A DNA stretch of 64,000 nt from Paragorgia papillata (GCA_035771165.1 JAWNZC010000234.1:3753001-3817000); one strand, 5' to 3'. Shown: positions 1-12,485, counted from the stretch's first letter. The notes: generated from the letters alone by a model not told the origin. Translations and numbers: made by a program.

Positions 1-1
1 T

Positions 2-1366
2 GATAAGTGTGGTACATTTGGTATTAAGAAAAGTGTAACAAAATCAATTCAATATTTACCAAAACTTCTGATTAACAATAAATTGATACCTGCCACTAAA
101 ATTGGAGACTCGTTCCGATACTTAGGAAAATACTTTGACTTCAGTATGTCCAACAAAGAGCACAAACAAGAGCTAATCACTCTCCTTGAAGATGTTATGT
201 CTAAAATTGATCTTAAACCTCTACACCCGAAAAACAAACTTCTACTTTATAGTCGTTACCTCTTATCCAAATTCTCCTGGCATTTTACCGTTGCTACCTT
301 ATCAAAAACCTGGGTCTCTGACAACATGGATTCAAAAGTTAACAAATACATACGTAATTGGCTTGAAATACCTGTATCAGGAACTTTAAGTAATGTATAC
401 CTTACCAGTAACAAGTTTGGTCTAAATATCTACCCTCCATCTATCAAGTTTACTCAGTGCCAAACAGTTCTTCGTAACGCCTTAAGAAACTCTCCAAGTG
501 ATTCCATAAAAGATCTCTGGAAATCAACATGTGCCCATACAAACATTCAATATGACGTTTACACCTCGACAAAGGAAGTTCTTAAAAGTTTCAACTCCGG
601 ACAAGAGAACAAACTTCAGAAACATCTGGTTCTCCAAGGCGCCTTCTTCTCTAACGTCATCAAGTTCTCACTGTCGAAACTAAACAGCATATGGTCTAAA
701 TCTCAATCAAACTTACCAAAGAACATTTATAACTTTACCAACCGTTACATCAATAACTCTCTTCCCACCTGCAAAAACCTTACTAAATGGGGAATAATGT
801 CGAACTCTGATTGCTCCTTCTGCTTAAACCCTGAAACCCTCCTACATGTAGTTGCTGGATGCCAATCGTACCTTCCACGATTTACATGGAGACATGGCTC
901 TGTTCTCAACTTTATTGCAAAAACGCTACAACCTGTCAACAACTCTAATCTCTTCGTTGATCTTCCTGGATATAAGAGCCCATCAATAATAACTGGTGAA
1001 ACGTATCGCCCAGATGTGCTTCTTTCCATTTCGACTGATTGTCTCTATATCCTTGAACTCTCCGTCGGATATGAATCTAATCTCCAAACTAACGTTGATC
1101 GCAAAAGAGCAAGATACAGGGATGTAATTACACAGCAAAAGGAACATTTTAAAACTATCAAATTTGTAAATTTATCAATCAGTTCCTTAGGTGTTTTCTC
1201 AAAAGAATGTCGTACCTTTTTGGAGATGTTAAACGATCTAGGTCTTGATAAAAATCACCAAAATTTTTGTATTAAGAAAATAATGTCTATCGCCATTAGA
1301 ACAACATACTATATATTTTGTTGTAGAAACAAGGCTTGGACAAATCCGGACTTAATGAACATTTGA
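2..1366 (+). pseudogene. RLE-type non-LTR retrotransposon ORF, C-terminal part (5' end outside window)
   Basis: The frame is open from base 2 to the stop at 1366, so the protein enters from outside the window. The first residues (DKCGTFGIKKS, then SFRYLGKYF) fit the thumb region after the reverse transcriptase palm. A CCHC knuckle follows (CSFCLNPETLLHVVAGC, near 815-865). After it comes a restriction-like endonuclease core with RPDVLL and LELSVGYES, then RKRARYRD (1005-1120). This order of RT thumb, CCHC and PD-(D/E)xK nuclease is that of R2/R4/NeSL-type LINEs, which nick a target site and copy their RNA into it. It is uninterrupted here, so it may be a recent copy, but catalytic RT motifs lie outside the window. 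Confidence 0.8.
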
Positions 1367-1617
1367 AGATACATTTTAAATTCAAATTTTTCTATATAGT
1401 TGTAAACAATAAATAGGTTCAAGTCGTCAATTATAAATTACCTTAATTAGTGAGATTTATAATTGTAAATATATATATAAAGTATTTCAATAAAGTTTCC
1501 ATTACTTTTATTTCCATGTATATAGCATCAGTTCAAATAATCAAAGGTAAACTACCTGTAAAAGCGAGGTTTATCATTGTAATTTCTACGTTTAATGATC
1601 AATAAATAAAGTTTACA
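1367..1617 (+). other. LINE 3' untranslated region, possibly two 3' ends in series
   Basis: AT-rich sequence follows the LINE stop. Two similar endings occur: AATAAAGTTTCCATT near 1490 and AATAAAGTTTACATT near 1605, the second running into the ATT repeat. The first ending reappears inverted at about 40400-40510, which marks it as a dispersed LINE 3' end. The doubling could be a short truncated insertion next to the first. Confidence 0.5.
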
Positions 1618-1656
1618 TTATTATTATTATTATTATTATTGTTATTGTTATTGTTA

Positions 1657-1711
<55 letters not shown>
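1618..1711. repeat. (ATT)n microsatellite at LINE 3' end
   Basis: A run of ATT with interspersed GTT units directly follows the LINE 3' end. RLE LINEs of this kind often end in a trinucleotide tail and may target such arrays. Confidence 0.85.
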
Positions 1712-1825
1712 CCCCGAGCCCGGGCGTAGGGCCGAAGGCCTGGAGCCCGGTGAGGGTGCTAATCTCGACATGCGTGCAGTCCACTTTACACGCGTGTAGA
1801 AAAAGCGAGGGAGACGAAATCTGCG

Positions 1826-1833
1826 AAATAGTT

Positions 1834-1865
<32 letters not shown>

Positions 1866-1886
1866 TAATATATATATATATATATG
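1826..1886. repeat. (TA)n microsatellite
   Basis: Alternating TA with a few interruptions, also shortened in the inverted copy near 37220. Confidence 0.8.
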
Positions 1887-2164
1887 TTTGGTACGGTGTC
1901 ACGCGGTAAGAATAGTTGGACACTGGTGACTAGCGACGAAAACTATAAACTCTCAAAGAAATAGTATTTTTCTTTCGTTTATTTAAACGAAACGAAATGG
2001 AGCACGAAGAAAAGAAGGATACAAACAACCCGTTTAATATATCTTGAAGGTAAACAAAAACTCGATCTGCAGTGCAGTCACGATCGGAAATGGCGACTGT
2101 CGATGCTCGCGAAATACGGGCTGACCCGTATTAGCTACGCATGCGTAGAACGAATATCTTGCAT

Positions 2165-4263
2165 GTAAACGTCACAGAATAAGGATTGACCAGAAGTCAA
2201 CACCGCGGAAAAACGTCTGCGCATGCGCGTGATTCGAGCACATTGCACGCGTCAAATTTGTTCCCAAAGATGGCGGTTGAGGAAGTTTACTCGGTTTCGG
2301 TGTGTGAATTTGGCGTTTGCCTTGTGTTTTGTTGGATAACTTTTTTTGCGTAGCATGCATAATTTTTGCGTTGACTATATTTAAGGGTAATGATTTACTC
2401 TACAATTTAAGCATGTGCAAATGCTTAACTCTTTGATAGTTTGCTTAACTCTTGTGTCTCAAATTCGGTATTCGACAATTTTTCAAGAAATGTTCGCACG
2501 CCTCCCGGTCTAAAACGACAATTTTAAATTTAAATTCTGTTTCTTTTTGGATTTTAAATGTTAGAAAACTTTTTATTAATGTCCAAACTACCCATCTAGT
2601 GTATTTTTTTGTTTGTTTCACTTACCTTGAATAATTAAAAGCCATGTTTTTGTTTACGAAGATGGGATTTAAATTCCCCGCCATTTTTTCTAGTACACGC
2701 GCATGCGCAGACGTTTTTCCGCGGTGTTCCAGAAGTCCGACTCGCGGAAAAAAGTGTCCCATTATTTTTATGCGCATGCGCCAGTCGGCCATTTTGAAAG
2801 TAAGTGTCCCCGGAAAATTAGCCTTCTCGTCCTTGCGACCCTCGGGCTCCTGTAATCAATTACTCTTGGCCGTCTTGTGACCTTTTAATTAACTTCATAT
2901 TATTATCTATATATATAAATAATATTTAGTGAAGTAAATAAGTAATTTACTTTAGAAAACGATTCTTTGGATATGAAATTCTTTGACCACGGGGTTATTA
3001 AAACTTCAGTACGCAGATACTACGGGTAAAAGTCCGTGGCAAAAAAGTCCTGCACTCACGAAGCTGTCGGCATAATCCAGAATTGTATAAACTCCACATT
3101 TGTTTATAGAAGAAGATAGCTAAAATTTTCGGAACTACGCATTGTTGAAATACATCGGTTACGTATGTTGTTAGAAATTTTATAAGCTTTCATTCGGTAT
3201 ATAGTTCAAATCATAGTGTTACCTGTAACTTTTTTAAATGTTCAAAATGTTCTCACTGTTGACCATAAAAGTTTTAATATTTTTTAATATGTTGAAAAGG
3301 TGTGATCACTAATTTGCACCAAAAACGTTTTCATCTTCAACTTGAAATCTGCAAACTTTTCCACTCCTTTCATATTTGAATTAGCTTTTGTTTAAGAAAT
3401 ATCTGAGGTTCATACCAGAAGTCTTTCTGAGGTTATAGCAAACACCAAAACAGCAAAAGGTAAAACAAACTTAAGAAATTCATCCATTTCAGACGGTCCA
3501 GATCAAAATAATGTTTTTTTATTCTTTAAGATACTTCCCAGCGAGAAAATTAAAAGTTCTGACATGAATGGCACTTCACAGTATCCTATGTTTAATATGT
3601 TGTTCAGGGCTGTGCGTTTAGTATTTAAAAACAATATCCAAAATTGTATAACACTTGTGAGGAGTCCATTTCCCATCATATAATTCTTATTTTACGAACA
3701 ATGGTGTGCACATTTTGAACATTTTAAAAAGTTACAGGTAACACTAAAGTTTGAACTATACACCGAATGAAAGCTTATAAAATTTCTAACAACATACGTA
3801 CTCGATGTACTGCAACAATACGTAGTTCCGAAATTTTTAGCCATCTTTTTCTATAAACAAATGTGTCGGCATAATCGAGAAATGTAAAACCCGCTTCATG
3901 AGTGCAGGACTTTTTTGCCACGGACTCTTACCCGTAGCATCTGCGTACTGAAGTTTTAATAACCTTGTGGTCAAAGAATTTTATTTCCAAAGAACCGTTT
4001 TCTAAAGTAAATTACTTATTTACTTAACTAAATATTATTTATATATATAGACAACAATATAAATTTAATTAAAAGGTCACAAGAAGGCCAAGAGTAATTG
4101 AATACAGGAACCCGAGGGTCGCAAGGACGAGAGGGCTAATTTCCCGGGGGCACTTACTTTCAAAATGGCGCCGGGATCGCAGGCCGACATTTCGCAAGGA
4201 CGCTTACATCAAAGGTGCCGACGCTGAGTTGGACTTCTGGTTGATCCTTATTCTGTGTAAACG
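2165..4263. mobile_element. Nested fold-back (long-TIR) element without coding capacity
   Basis: The outer ends are inverted: GTAAACGTCACAGAATAAGG (about 2167) against CCTTATTCTGTGTAAACGTC (about 4245). Inside, 2789-3240 and 3718-4169 are long imperfect inverted arms sharing TGGCAAAAAAGTCC-type and TTACTTTAGAAAACG-type blocks. A further inverted pair lies at about 2182-2232 and 2696-2745 (CCGCGGAAAAACGTCTGCGC). No ORF of note is present. This looks like a non-autonomous foldback element that took one or more insertions; its family is unknown. Confidence 0.6.
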
Positions 4264-5811
4264 TCGTCAATGCACGGCCGACCCGCTGCACACTTCAGCG
4301 AGAACACCCCGAGCTCAAAGTCAAAGATCTCCGCTCAAAATCGTCGCTCGAGCATAATTCTTCCACGAGCGCATAGCACGAATGTTGGGCTTGCCATAGA
4401 ATACGGTTTGTTGACAACTCGTGGAATTTTCGCGATGTACGAAGCCATTACCCTTCTCAAATTCATCAGTTTCAAATGTCTTCAGAACTCACTTGAGCCA
4501 GCACGCACGTGGACTGCGAACTGCCCCTAAACAATATACAGCTTCCCTTTGCTCGTCCAAACCATAAATCAGCTTAACTAAAGCTAACTTAAAACACTAT
4601 GTAGACGTGATGGTTTCCATTGGCATTGCATGCACCTTTTATTATTAAATATTCATGGCGTTTGACGATTTTTTTGGCTGTATTTCCAAATTTTCGACTG
4701 AAACGTTGTCTGTTTAATACTTCTTTCTAGAATCCGATTCTACGGAATTGTTTTTATCTCGGACTCTATTGTAAATGTCATTTTTGAGCTGCTGACTTTT
4801 AATTCTGCCTTTGCAAAACATGTATGCATAGGAAGCCATTTAAAGCTTGTTAAAAATAACCCCTTTTGAAACCTCCCAAAAAACATATTTTGTACAACCA
4901 GAATTTAATAATGAAATGTAAGTTTTGCTTTGATATGTTAAATCAGTTTAGTCATCTTATCCATAAATTATAGAATTATCTTGATCAGGATTATCATTTG
5001 TTTTTATATCTGTTTGTTTTTATATATTGGCTGTATATCAGGTGTGCTTATTTTAATCAGGGTGGGTGGGTGGGGGGTGTTTCAAAAAAGCATTTAATAA
5101 AAGCGGGCGAGGGGTTGTTGCATTCATGTATTTCTAGTTATTAACTATACAAGCATTCCAACAAAGATTCAAGTGACTATCAGTATCGAACTACGAAAAA
5201 TATCAGTTATGTCATGTTGTATAGTCAATAGTATACATAGATCAAGAATTTTGAGAGTATGACGTGAAAATACCCTTCCGCTGACCGGTGCAAGCGTACC
5301 TGTAAACTCGAATTTTAATGACCGCCGTGAAATTTGTGAAAAGAAGCTCAAAATTTGAAGACTTATACATGTATTTATTTATTATTTGGCTTTATTATTA
5401 AGTGAGTTTACTTATTTGGTGCTAAACTTTAGTTTTATGGAAAAAATCGACACCCAATATTTCATACTGTGGTACCACTTTAAAGGTATATGTATAAACT
5501 ATAAAATTACAAATTTTGTTATGAGCATCCAATCAGACGTGGTGTATAAATTTTCTCATTCATCACTTGCTCAAAATTGCTCAAACAATGTTTAAATTTA
5601 AATAAGCTGAATTTCTGACTGTATTTTCTTATTTTATTTTGAAAATATCAAGTTTGGTGAGTTGGTAAAACAACAAGTTAAACAAATGGTCTAAACAAAC
5701 AGTACGAAACAACTGACTATTGAATTAGTAAATAGAATAGAATTGCTAAGTAAATATTTCAAAATATTTTTGGAATTTACTTACTGTTACATGTACCAAA
5801 CTAGCCAGTAT

Positions 5812-5813
5812 AA

Positions 5814-5891
<78 letters not shown>

Positions 5892-5909
5892 TAATAATAA
5901 TAATAATAA
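5812..5909. repeat. (AAT)n microsatellite
   Basis: Near-perfect AAT array with one AAC unit. In the other duplicate the same array is split by LINE fragments (40370-42260). Confidence 0.9.
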
Positions 5910-7364
5910 TATATACACGATAAGCATTAGCTCATGTGGTTGTGTATTTACATGTATAACTGAAAACTAAATACCTTACAAAAATATAAAATATAGCTAC
6001 TACATTTTATTATACATGTAATAATTTTATTGGGCATAAAATGAATAATTTTCTACCAGTTTTAACAGCTCTACAAAATCATTATTGGTTTGTTGTTTAC
6101 GAAATTGTATACTTTTCTTGTCAAAACTTTGGAGCAAAGATTGTTTAGATGAAAAATGTTGCATTTTTCTGCCAAGTTATGAGTTATGTACTGTATTTGT
6201 TGCAATGAAATACACACCGACGTGGAGGTGGCACTGTTCAAGATACTGTTTACCGTATACTGACTTTGATTTTTTCTAAATAGACAATAAAATTATTATT
6301 ATAGTAGCACTACAGTTGATGTCCTTGGTCATATGTTTTTGGCAAATTTTAACCCCCACCTTCGGCTCAGGCTAAAATGAGCCTGAATTGGGCCAAAAAC
6401 ATATTTATGCCTGCAAACATCAACTCTATTGTTATATTATAATATCCTATTCTACTAAATATCTTACGACTATACTGTAGTCTATAATTACAATTTCTTT
6501 ATCACACGCTTAAATCCGGGCATGAGATTTGCAGTATCCTGAGGATACCAGATTTTAAGTTTGGATACTGGGCATCATAAGCTCAGTATCCCATGGGGAT
6601 ACCATGAAAATTGGGATAGTGAACAATTGTTGAGCAGCTATCCCAATTAATTGTTGTCGTTCTTCGCGTCTTGTCTGCAAATGTTGGCGGAAAATTTGAC
6701 GAACTCTATTCTCATTCCCAGTGCACACCAGGGTTAAATGATAAGCATACATGTACATGAAGTAGTACAGCAACAAGGACCCATTGCTGGACAAAATGAG
6801 CACAGGCTCTGGGAACAAGATTACAATATTCTGTGTATTTTTTTTTATCTCGTGTTATTCATTGTTATACAGTCACACTACATAGTCCTATATTTGATGG
6901 ATTTTGACAATGCCATGGACACTTTACAATTTTGTTCAAGACGTAAATAAACTAAAGTATTAACACTCTTATCGATGTGCTATTGTACAGCTATAGCATA
7001 CAGTACACTAGTGTAGTATGAATAATGTTGTCAGCCAGACTGGAAAGTTTGTAAAATGCGCAATGGAGATTCTTATATTTCTTACAGTATATGCAGGCAA
7101 TTGTCAGCCTGAAACTGTGCACAGAGATCTCTGTTGCACGGCACAAACTTTCCAGTCTATAGTTGTGTTAAGTAAAAGTCAACCTTGTTTGGATACTGCT
7201 TATTGGAATATCTAGTATCCAAATGTGGGATACTAATTTTCAAGGAGGGATGCCAGATTTTAAGTGCTAGTATCTCATGTCTCATGCCCTGCTTATACAC
7301 TGTTGGTGTTATATGTATAGTGATGCACATTGCATTGTCAATTGAATGATGCTACTTCATATAA

Positions 7365-7455
7365 CCTGAAGAAACTTAAGACTGATAAAGCATGTGGACC
7401 AGATAAAGTTGCACCCAAACTATTAAAGTATGCCAGGGATGCTTTAATTTCAATA
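7365..7455 (+). pseudogene. Fragment of a LINE reverse transcriptase (N-terminal palm)
   Basis: Translation gives KACGPDKVAPKLLKYARDA. This resembles the K-A-x-G-P-D motif at the start of CR1/RTE-type reverse transcriptases. The match then turns back on itself in a short palindrome. It also exists at 56715-56805, so it predates the segmental duplication. Confidence 0.55.
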
Positions 7456-7504
7456 GTTTGGGTGACTTTATCCTTACAGTGAGGACAGTACACTAGCTCT
7501 TTAA

Positions 7505-8341
7505 TTAGTGACCTTTGTTCACATGACTTACCAAATCACGGGCTAAGTCAAATCTGGCATCACATTGTAAACATATGTATTCCATCCCAGTTGGTTCGGT
7601 GGCTTCCAGTTCATGGATTAACAAATGTCTATCAAATATTTCACTACAAAATGTTCCATTGCAGAAACCACATTTGAAGGTTTTTTCTTTTGTACGAGTT
7701 CTTTGGTGTGATAGTAAGTCACTTGATTGTCTAAATGTCTTGTCACAAACATCACTTTTAAAAGGCTTCTCTCCAGTATGTGTTCTTTTGTGATATACTA
7801 AGTTACCCGAATGGAAAAATGTCTTGTCACATATATCACACTTGAATGGTTTCTCCTTGGTATGTGTTCTTTTATGAACTACCAAGTGATCTGACCTAGA
7901 AAATGTCTTCTCACAGATATCACATTTGAATGGTTTCTCTCCAGTATGTGTTCTTTTATGAACTAGTAAGTTACTTGAACTAGAAAATGTCTTCTCACAG
8001 ACATCACATTTGAATGGTTTCTCTCCAGTATGTGTTCTTTTATGAACTACCAAGTGACTTGATTGGCAAAATGTCTTGTCACAGACTTTACATTTGAATG
8101 GTTTCTCTCCAGTATGTGTTCTTTTATGAACTAGTAAGTGACCTGACTGAGAAAATGTCTTCTCACAGATATCACACTTAAATGGTTTCTCTTCGGAATG
8201 TTTTAACATATGACATCTTAAACTTGATGAATAACCAAATGTCTTGTTGCAGACAGAACAGCTATAGGACTTTTCACTCCTAATAGGATTCCCCTTAGCT
8301 TTGTCAGATTTTCCAGTCATGGTAGAGGTCGATCTCTTCAC
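7505..8341 (-). CDS. C2H2 zinc-finger protein, copy 1
   Basis: Intronless 278-residue protein with nine C2H2 units of about 28 residues joined by TGEKPFKC-type linkers. It is probably a nuclear DNA-binding regulator. No KRAB, SCAN or other effector domain is seen; a short basic N-terminus precedes finger 1. Finger 7 is damaged: it reads FKSDVC at its first cysteine site and ends RTR instead of RTH, so zinc binding there should fail. The paralogue at 56842 keeps both residues. The last two units (FKCGFCNGTF, YICLQCDARF) are divergent and shared by the two copies. Start chosen at the ATG before KRSTSTMTGKS, which the paralogue also has. An upstream non-coding exon is possible. Confidence 0.8.
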   Translation of the reverse strand: MKRSTSTMTGKSDKAKGNPIRSEKSYSCSVCNKTFGYSSSLRCHMLKHSEEKPFKCDICEKTFSQSGHLLVHKRTHTGEKPFKCKVCDKTFCQSSHLVVHKRTHTGEKPFKCDVCEKTFSSSSNLLVHKRTHTGEKPFKCDICEKTFSRSDHLVVHKRTHTKEKPFKCDICDKTFFHSGNLVYHKRTHTGEKPFKSDVCDKTFRQSSDLLSHQRTRTKEKTFKCGFCNGTFCSEIFDRHLLIHELEATEPTGMEYICLQCDARFDLARDLVSHVNKGH

Positions 8342-8544
8342 TTTATTAACTGTTATTACTTCCTTGACGTGATTCCTACCTGAGTTTGAACAAAACTATA
8401 CGAATTAGTCAGACATCCAGCATGAATTTTGCTGCAATCTGATTCTGATTTATGCCAGGCTCAGAGCCCGCGATCCCTTAGGTTAGTTAATACTTCAAGT
8501 ACCACAAATACTCTGGCTTTCTGTTCATTATGACAACCCGCTAC

Positions 8545-9616
8545 CAGTGAACTCGGAACGCTAACGTCCAGTCATTCGGGGGGGAAAAAGTGAGGCAAAA
8601 AGTTCCAGGCCCTTGCGCGGTTTGCAGGTAGGATTCAGTCTCCCACAAAAAAATTTTTTTTACACGGTCACCGGTCTTGAGCGAAGACTCGAAATTAAGG
8701 TTTGAAAAATTGTTTATTGAATCATTTTATCACGCTTTGCTAAACGTGCATTTTAAATTTTAATTGGTTGTGCTATGCTGCCGAACTAATTATGCAGTGA
8801 TTGTCTATTTGTTGCTATAGTAATAAAAGTCATTGTCTTTAGAAAACGTGCACGAAGTTTGTCAGTGAAGAAATTAAATCAAATTTTCGTTATATTATAA
8901 ACCATATATATTAGAGTTTCGTCACTCCAAAGAAGATACAAAAAATCAACACAAACTTAGTATAGAATATGCCGTTTAGGTTAGTACCAGTTTCATCAGT
9001 GTCCTTTTGTTTAAAAAGCATTCCGCATTCGTACCAAAAACAACAACTAGCCATGAGTAAACGTGAAAAATAAACAATCTAGTTCATGTCAGTTATTTCT
9101 TAAAATATCATAATGCCGTTTAACACATTCGAACAAAGAATAAAGGAGCAGAAATAAGAAAATGACATTGGATATCAAGTATCAATACGTCTTCAAACTT
9201 ACTCGTACAACAATAGCTTTCTCACTCTTGTTCTCACCTTTTCAGCTGGCTGTTTTCATCATAGCCAGCAAAAGGCGTCTGTTTTCTCAGCCTATTTTCA
9301 TCCTGAGACCCGAGCTTAATTTACTGTATAATTTCGGACTGCTATACAGTAAATAAAACAACAACAGCACTGCACAACAATGGGAAACCATTAAATGCAC
9401 GTTTAGTCTGACAAAATAATTTGATAAATAATTTTTTTAAACCTTTTCGAGCCTTCGCAGTTCGCTGAAGACGAGCGGCCGTGTAAAAAACATTTTGTGG
9501 GAGACGAATCGTACCTGCAAATCGCGCAGGGGCCTGGAACTTTTTGCCTCACTTTTTGGTTCTTCGTTAGCGCTCCAGGTATCACATTTTAACTTACATC
9601 GTCATCGAGTTCACTG
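8545..9616. mobile_element. Non-autonomous hAT element, copy A
   Basis: The ends are CAGTGAACTCG and CGAGTTCACTG, flanked by a perfect 8-bp duplication CCCGCTAC (8537-8544 and 9617-9624). Long subterminal inverted repeats follow (TGAGGCAAAAAGTTCCAGGC against GCCTGGAACTTTTTGCCTCA). The 8-bp target duplication and CAGTG ends fit hAT. No transposase is encoded. The duplicated locus near 58815 (CCGCTACAACCTC) lacks the element and serves as an empty site. A second copy holds the Polinton (12610-35493). Confidence 0.9.
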
Positions 9617-9944
9617 CCCGCTACAACCTCTTTAGGCTTTAGCATCAACTTTTTTTGCGCGAAGCGACTTTTTCTGTTGTAGTTATAAGCTCTGGCCTCT
9701 GGCCTGGGGCTCAACCGATTAATTAGATATCTACAGTCTACTCAATTCTAACAATAGAAATGCGATTTACCACGAAAAGGGATACCCGCTTTATAAGGTC
9801 GCTAATTAAACGCTCTCGGCAGCGGAAAATACTTCATATATACTGCGGGCGCAGATGTGTGATTTTCACAAAGTTCTATATGGCTGAAATATATGACTAA
9901 CCACTGATCTATATGACTGGATAGTACGGTGGCCCGTAAGGGTC

Positions 9945-10307
9945 ATGGCGCGCCGTTTCGGCCAAAAATGGTCGAGAAAAAAAACGCGTCGAGAATCGGC
10001 CAAAAATGGTCGAGAAATTAAAACGTGTCGAGATTTCCGCAAAAACTAGTCGAGAAATAAAAACGTGTCGAGATTTCCGCAAAAACTAGTCGAGAAATAA
10101 AAACGTGTCGAGATTTCCGCAAAAACTAGTCGAGAAATAAAAACGTGTATTTGAGATTTCGGCGAAAACAAATCGAGAATATACGTTTTTATTTCTCGAC
10201 TAGTTTTTGCGTAAATCTCGACGCGTTATTATTCCTCGACCATTTTTGGCCCATTCTCGACGCGTTTTTTTTTTTCTCGACCATTTTTGGCCGAAACGGC
10301 GCGCCAT
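9945..10307. mobile_element. Perfect-ended fold-back element with internal 40-bp direct repeats
   Basis: It begins ATGGCGCGCCGTTTCGGCC and ends with the exact inverse. The left arm holds about three direct units containing GTCGAGATTTCCGCAAAAAC (period about 42-44 bp). The right arm holds inverse versions. The whole can fold into one long hairpin. No ORF and no clear target duplication. Confidence 0.75.
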
Positions 10308-10312
10308 AGTCA

Positions 10313-10690
10313 CCTCTTCTCCACACAAACACGTCTCTTCTCCGTAGACATCGAGCTTCTCCGTGGAAGTGTGACGTTTCTCCACGAAAATGTGACGCTT
10401 CTTTAAAGAATTATGTACAAATTCTGCGATAATACATGTGTATTCTGCGTTTATGTATCACTTATCTGTATACACATAAGCCTTCTTCGTGCAAATGAGC
10501 GCTTTCGGCGGAAAGACGAGCACCTTCTCCACAGATATACGATACTCTTCTGTGGAGGCACGACGCTTCTCCATGCAAACACGCGCTGTTTCTGTCGACA
10601 ACTCAAGTCCATCTGCTGAAAGGCGAGCCTTCTCCATACAAACGTGCGCCTTCTCTGTAGAAAATGAACACCTTCTGCATAAATATTTAA
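10313..10690. repeat. Degenerate minisatellite, unit about 20-26 bp
   Basis: CTTCTCC-A-AAACACG-type units recur many times with heavy divergence (CTTCTCCACACAAACACG, CTTCTCCATGCAAACACG, CTTCTCCATACAAACGTG). It starts right after the fold-back element. Reading frames here come from the repeat. Confidence 0.6.
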
Positions 10691-12153
10691 TTCACACCCT
10701 CCGGAAAACACCCGGCAAATTTTCTTTTTGGTGGTCCGGGGGGGTGCAAGATTTCGCTGAAACACTAGTACCATGTTGTTAATGTCAAAACATGTCATCT
10801 TCTTAAGTGTTTTATCCTATCTCTGGTCAAAAGATTTGTGGAAAAAATGTCGTCGGTACTTCAACCTCAAGAGTTTCGTTTCAAATGTCACAGAAAATTG
10901 TAGACTTAACTAGTTCTAAATCTCCATGCACGTAGTTTAGTTTCGTGCGCAATAATGAAGTGTTGTTGTCACTGTGGGGAACACTGATAACGCGAATTTT
11001 TGCCCTAACCGTGGAAGGAAGCTTCTGAATAGTAAGTATAGCTTAAAACATTTTTCAGTGAGATTAATAGCATTTGTTAGTCGTAATATATAAGTCGACA
11101 AAGGTATCAGATACCACGTGTCGTGAGTTAAACGTGAAATAAGGAGAATCTAGAATCTCCTTCCCTTGCTCCCTCTAGTCTCTAGTCTATCACTGTTATT
11201 TTGTAAAATTTGAACAAGATCTTGGTAATGGTTCAGGTATATGTTAATAAAATAGATAGACGAGCGTAGAAAGACTACAGTCAAACCTGCATGTATTCGG
11301 TAGTTTTCAAACTTCCAAATTAAATCCCACATAAGTTATTAAATGTAATTTGATGTAAAAAGACATAAAATGAAAAATTCTTGAGTTGTGCGGACAAAAT
11401 TTTCTTGATCATTCTGAATTTAATCGTGCTGCTGACAGACAGATTATAGAGATTTAATAGATAAATCTATGAAATGTTTAATGAGTCTTTCCGCTAGAAA
11501 CGTCAGTATTTCGTTTATAAAATTTTCGGCAGTTACCATCTTTTCGATTTGTTACGCATTGTCACATTAGCGTTTTAGGAAAAGATGAACTCTTTTCCGG
11601 TCAAGAAGAGTCTTTACTGTCTTCAATTCTTACATAAAATCATAAAAAAACTTTTCTGTACAAAGCGTACTCCACTTCCATAAATGTTCCGCCATTTTGT
11701 TTTCCACGAAAAATAACCATGTGATCTCCACGCAAAAATCACGATAGGTGTCACATGTTATGAATAGCCTTTGCTGATTGGTTATCGCGAGATCTAAAAA
11801 TAACTTGGGTGGGACTTGACCCATTACTACATATTCCCTGTTGCCTTTTTGCTCTCTTGATACTCTCTGTACAATTATCGAATTTTTCTTTGAGACCGTG
11901 TTGGACATCCAGGAGACCTGGGTACGACACTAAAAATTATCCGATGGCTTCCGCTTAATACATGTTACCATTCTTAGGAATTTCAACAAATATAGAATAA
12001 TAGTACCAATGTTTTTACCTCCCCCCCCCCCCCCCCCCCCCCTCCTTAAACACCCGTAAACGGTTTTTTTTTATCGCGATTGAGAAACTGAAATATCTCT
12101 GGAAATCAGGTCGGGTTTGTAAATTTTATTAAGTGTTTAAATTTTGTTTTAAG
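10691..12153. other. No gene recognised; includes a 22-bp poly-C tract
   Basis: AT-rich unique-looking sequence without a convincing ORF. The poly-C run is at 12021-12042. Nothing else identifiable. Confidence 0.5.
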
Positions 12154-12244
12154 ATCTAGCGAGTTCTGCTGGAAGTCCAGCTCCGGCAGCTGAAGAAATA
12201 GAAACGAACGAACCAGAAAAAGGAAAGGAAAACACAGTCACTTA

Positions 12245-12485
12245 CGGATAATTTCGTAAAAGAAAAGAGTCAAGCAGGACAACGACATTGAGGCCGACTG
12301 CGTCTGCGTCCAAAAAGGCAAAATTAACGAAAAGCAAGGCAGCTGACAAAGCAAAAATTCAAGTTGGCATCAAGTACTGCGACGAAGAAGGGCACCTGAA
12401 ACTACTGAAAGGAAGGACACTGCCGATAGCTGTAAATCCTGACATTGACGCACGTGGTCTCCTTGAAGAATCTGTGGTAAAACAT
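12245..12485 (+). pseudogene. Possible degraded exon of a conserved animal protein
   Basis: A frame open from about 12245 reads KIQVGIKYCDEEGHLKLL, then GRTLPIAVN and LLEESVVKHS. The composition looks like real coding sequence, unlike its surroundings. No family is named with confidence. A splice-acceptor-like TTTTAAG lies upstream at about 12150, but a stop intervenes in this frame. It ends shortly before the hAT element. Confidence 0.25.

Larger units (their letters stand above)
1796..5150 (+). repeat. Interspersed repeat R1, copy 1, interrupted by fold-back elements
   Basis: Two blocks, about 1796-2100 and 4530-5150, match the inverted sequence of about 36190-37275. Shared marks are the GTTTGGTACGGTGTCACGCG stretch (about 1884) and the CAGCTTAACTAAAGCTAACT stretch (about 4570). 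The middle (about 2165-4263) is foreign and absent from copy 2, so copy 2 acts as a partial empty site. No protein is recognised. Confidence 0.6.
5060..9905 (+). repeat. Segmental duplication, copy 1
   Basis: This stretch matches about 39655-59075 in order and orientation, after large insertions in the second copy are removed. Anchors are the TTTCAAAAAAGCATTTAATA block (5080 / 39665), the zinc-finger gene (7505 / 56842) and the GCGACTTTTTCT block (9664 / 58853). The copies differ by scattered substitutions. The duplication predates the insertions found in only one copy. Confidence 0.8.
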
